Positions 5,511 through 5,777 of a stretch of DNA of 5,777 bases are shown piece by piece. The stretch is from CTSoil-075 sp964292325 (GTDB lineage: Bacteria > Bacillota > Negativicutes > DSM-13327). A program made the translations under genes and the position numbers. The notes beneath the pieces were generated by a model. It saw only the letters and a list, made by a program, of their open reading frames with translations. It was not told where the DNA came from and ran no database searches. The stretch is taken from assembly GCA_964292325.1 (NCBI GenBank), contig CAXYVG010000163.1:1-5777 (forward strand). The letters run 5' to 3'. Numbering within the stretch: position 1 is the stretch's first letter; every line of letters starts with the position of its first letter.

Positions 5511-5725
5511 ATTCTGTGATTGGAATGAACACCTCTTTTAAAAGAAATGTAGTGTAAATGAAGAAAGGGAAAATCCTTGCGATAAGAGGAATGAATGTAG
5601 GCATGGAAAATTCTGATTTATCATTCGGTGAAGATTGCGTAGTCAAATTTGAAAATAGTTTGAGGTTGGATGTTTTTAATCATAGTTTAATTTATGTCTA
5701 CTGAATAATTAACAAACCTTAGCGC

Positions 5726-5748
5726 AACAGCGTTTTTAGCTGTTTTTT
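5726..5748 (+). terminator. Weak hairpin with T tract
   Basis: AACAGC (5726-5731) pairs with GCTGTT (5739-5744) around GTTTTTA and runs into TTTTTT (5743-5748). The stem is only 6 bp, and there is no convincing plus-strand gene before it, so its role is uncertain. Confidence 0.3.
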
Positions 5749-5756
5749 GGTATAAT
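5748..5756 (+). promoter_or_regulatory. Extended -10 promoter facing right
   Basis: TGGTATAAT matches the TG-N-TATAAT extended -10 consensus perfectly, followed by AGATGCATGG. No good -35 lies 16-18 bp upstream, which extended -10 promoters tolerate. It would drive a gene starting beyond the window edge, transcribed away from the minus-strand operon. Confidence 0.55.
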
Positions 5757-5777
5757 AGATGCATGGATTCCAGAGGG

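Larger units (their letters stand above)
5349..5777. other. AT-rich intergenic leader of the operon and right-hand flank
   Basis: This 429-nt stretch has no gene I can defend. On its left it holds the leader of the minus-strand operon, with a GGAGG ribosome site (5358-5362), two TATAAT hexamers on the minus strand (complement of 5418-5423 and 5429-5434, 11 bp apart), and dyads at 5461-5497. A 48-codon plus-strand frame (5558-5704) has no good ribosome site. At the far right come a weak hairpin with a T tract (5726-5748) and an extended -10 box (5748-5756) pointing out of the window. Confidence 0.6.

Noticed and set aside
5726..5777. tRNA or rRNA start at the right edge
   Set aside because: The sequence after the extended -10 is too short, and no cloverleaf arm or rRNA signature is visible.

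Overview
The window suggests a low-GC Gram-positive bacterium (Bacillota, probably Lactobacillales). The signs are purine-rich AGGAGG-type ribosome sites, U-tailed hairpin terminators, TTG starts, Lys/Glu/Asn-rich proteins, and families typical of that group: a short ABC-2 permease, zinc-ribbon membrane proteins and a zinc-ribbon PrsW protease. A Carnobacteriaceae-like host is a guess from overall feel, not something shown here.

Layout. Positions 3-518 (+) hold the 3' end of an ABC-2-type transporter permease, closed by a strong terminator (531-557). Positions 519-878 contain no gene I believe in. They hold a GC-rich patch of CTCCGG/CCGGAG hairpins (561-741) and then a very long, probably bidirectional terminator (798-850). 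From 5348 down to 879 every convincing gene is on the minus strand. The gaps are short (about 20-50 nt) and most genes have their own ribosome site, so this looks like one operon that ends at the 798-850 hairpin. In transcription order it contains: a glycine/alanine-rich membrane protein with a coiled-coil tail (5348-4809); a large protein I do not recognise (4761-3394); a zinc ribbon-TM-Ser-rich linker-class A serine hydrolase gene broken by one in-frame TAA (3350-2040); and a zinc-ribbon PrsW-family intramembrane protease (2018-879). Positions 5349-5777 are an AT-rich leader with candidate promoter and dyad elements, and an extended -10 at the far right pointing out of the window.

How the genes may work together (inference). 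Two proteins start with almost the same four-cysteine zinc ribbon, followed by a membrane part. One would display a penicillin-recognising serine hydrolase fold outside the cell. The other would carry out proteolysis inside the membrane. With a Gly-zipper membrane protein and an unknown partner, this reads as a membrane or cell-wall stress/defence module that I cannot match to a described system. The most solid unusual observation is the nonsense codon at 2757-2759. The frame stays open on both sides of it, and the codons just downstream encode the missing S-x-x-K active site (STIK). The gene is therefore either freshly broken, mis-sequenced or read through.
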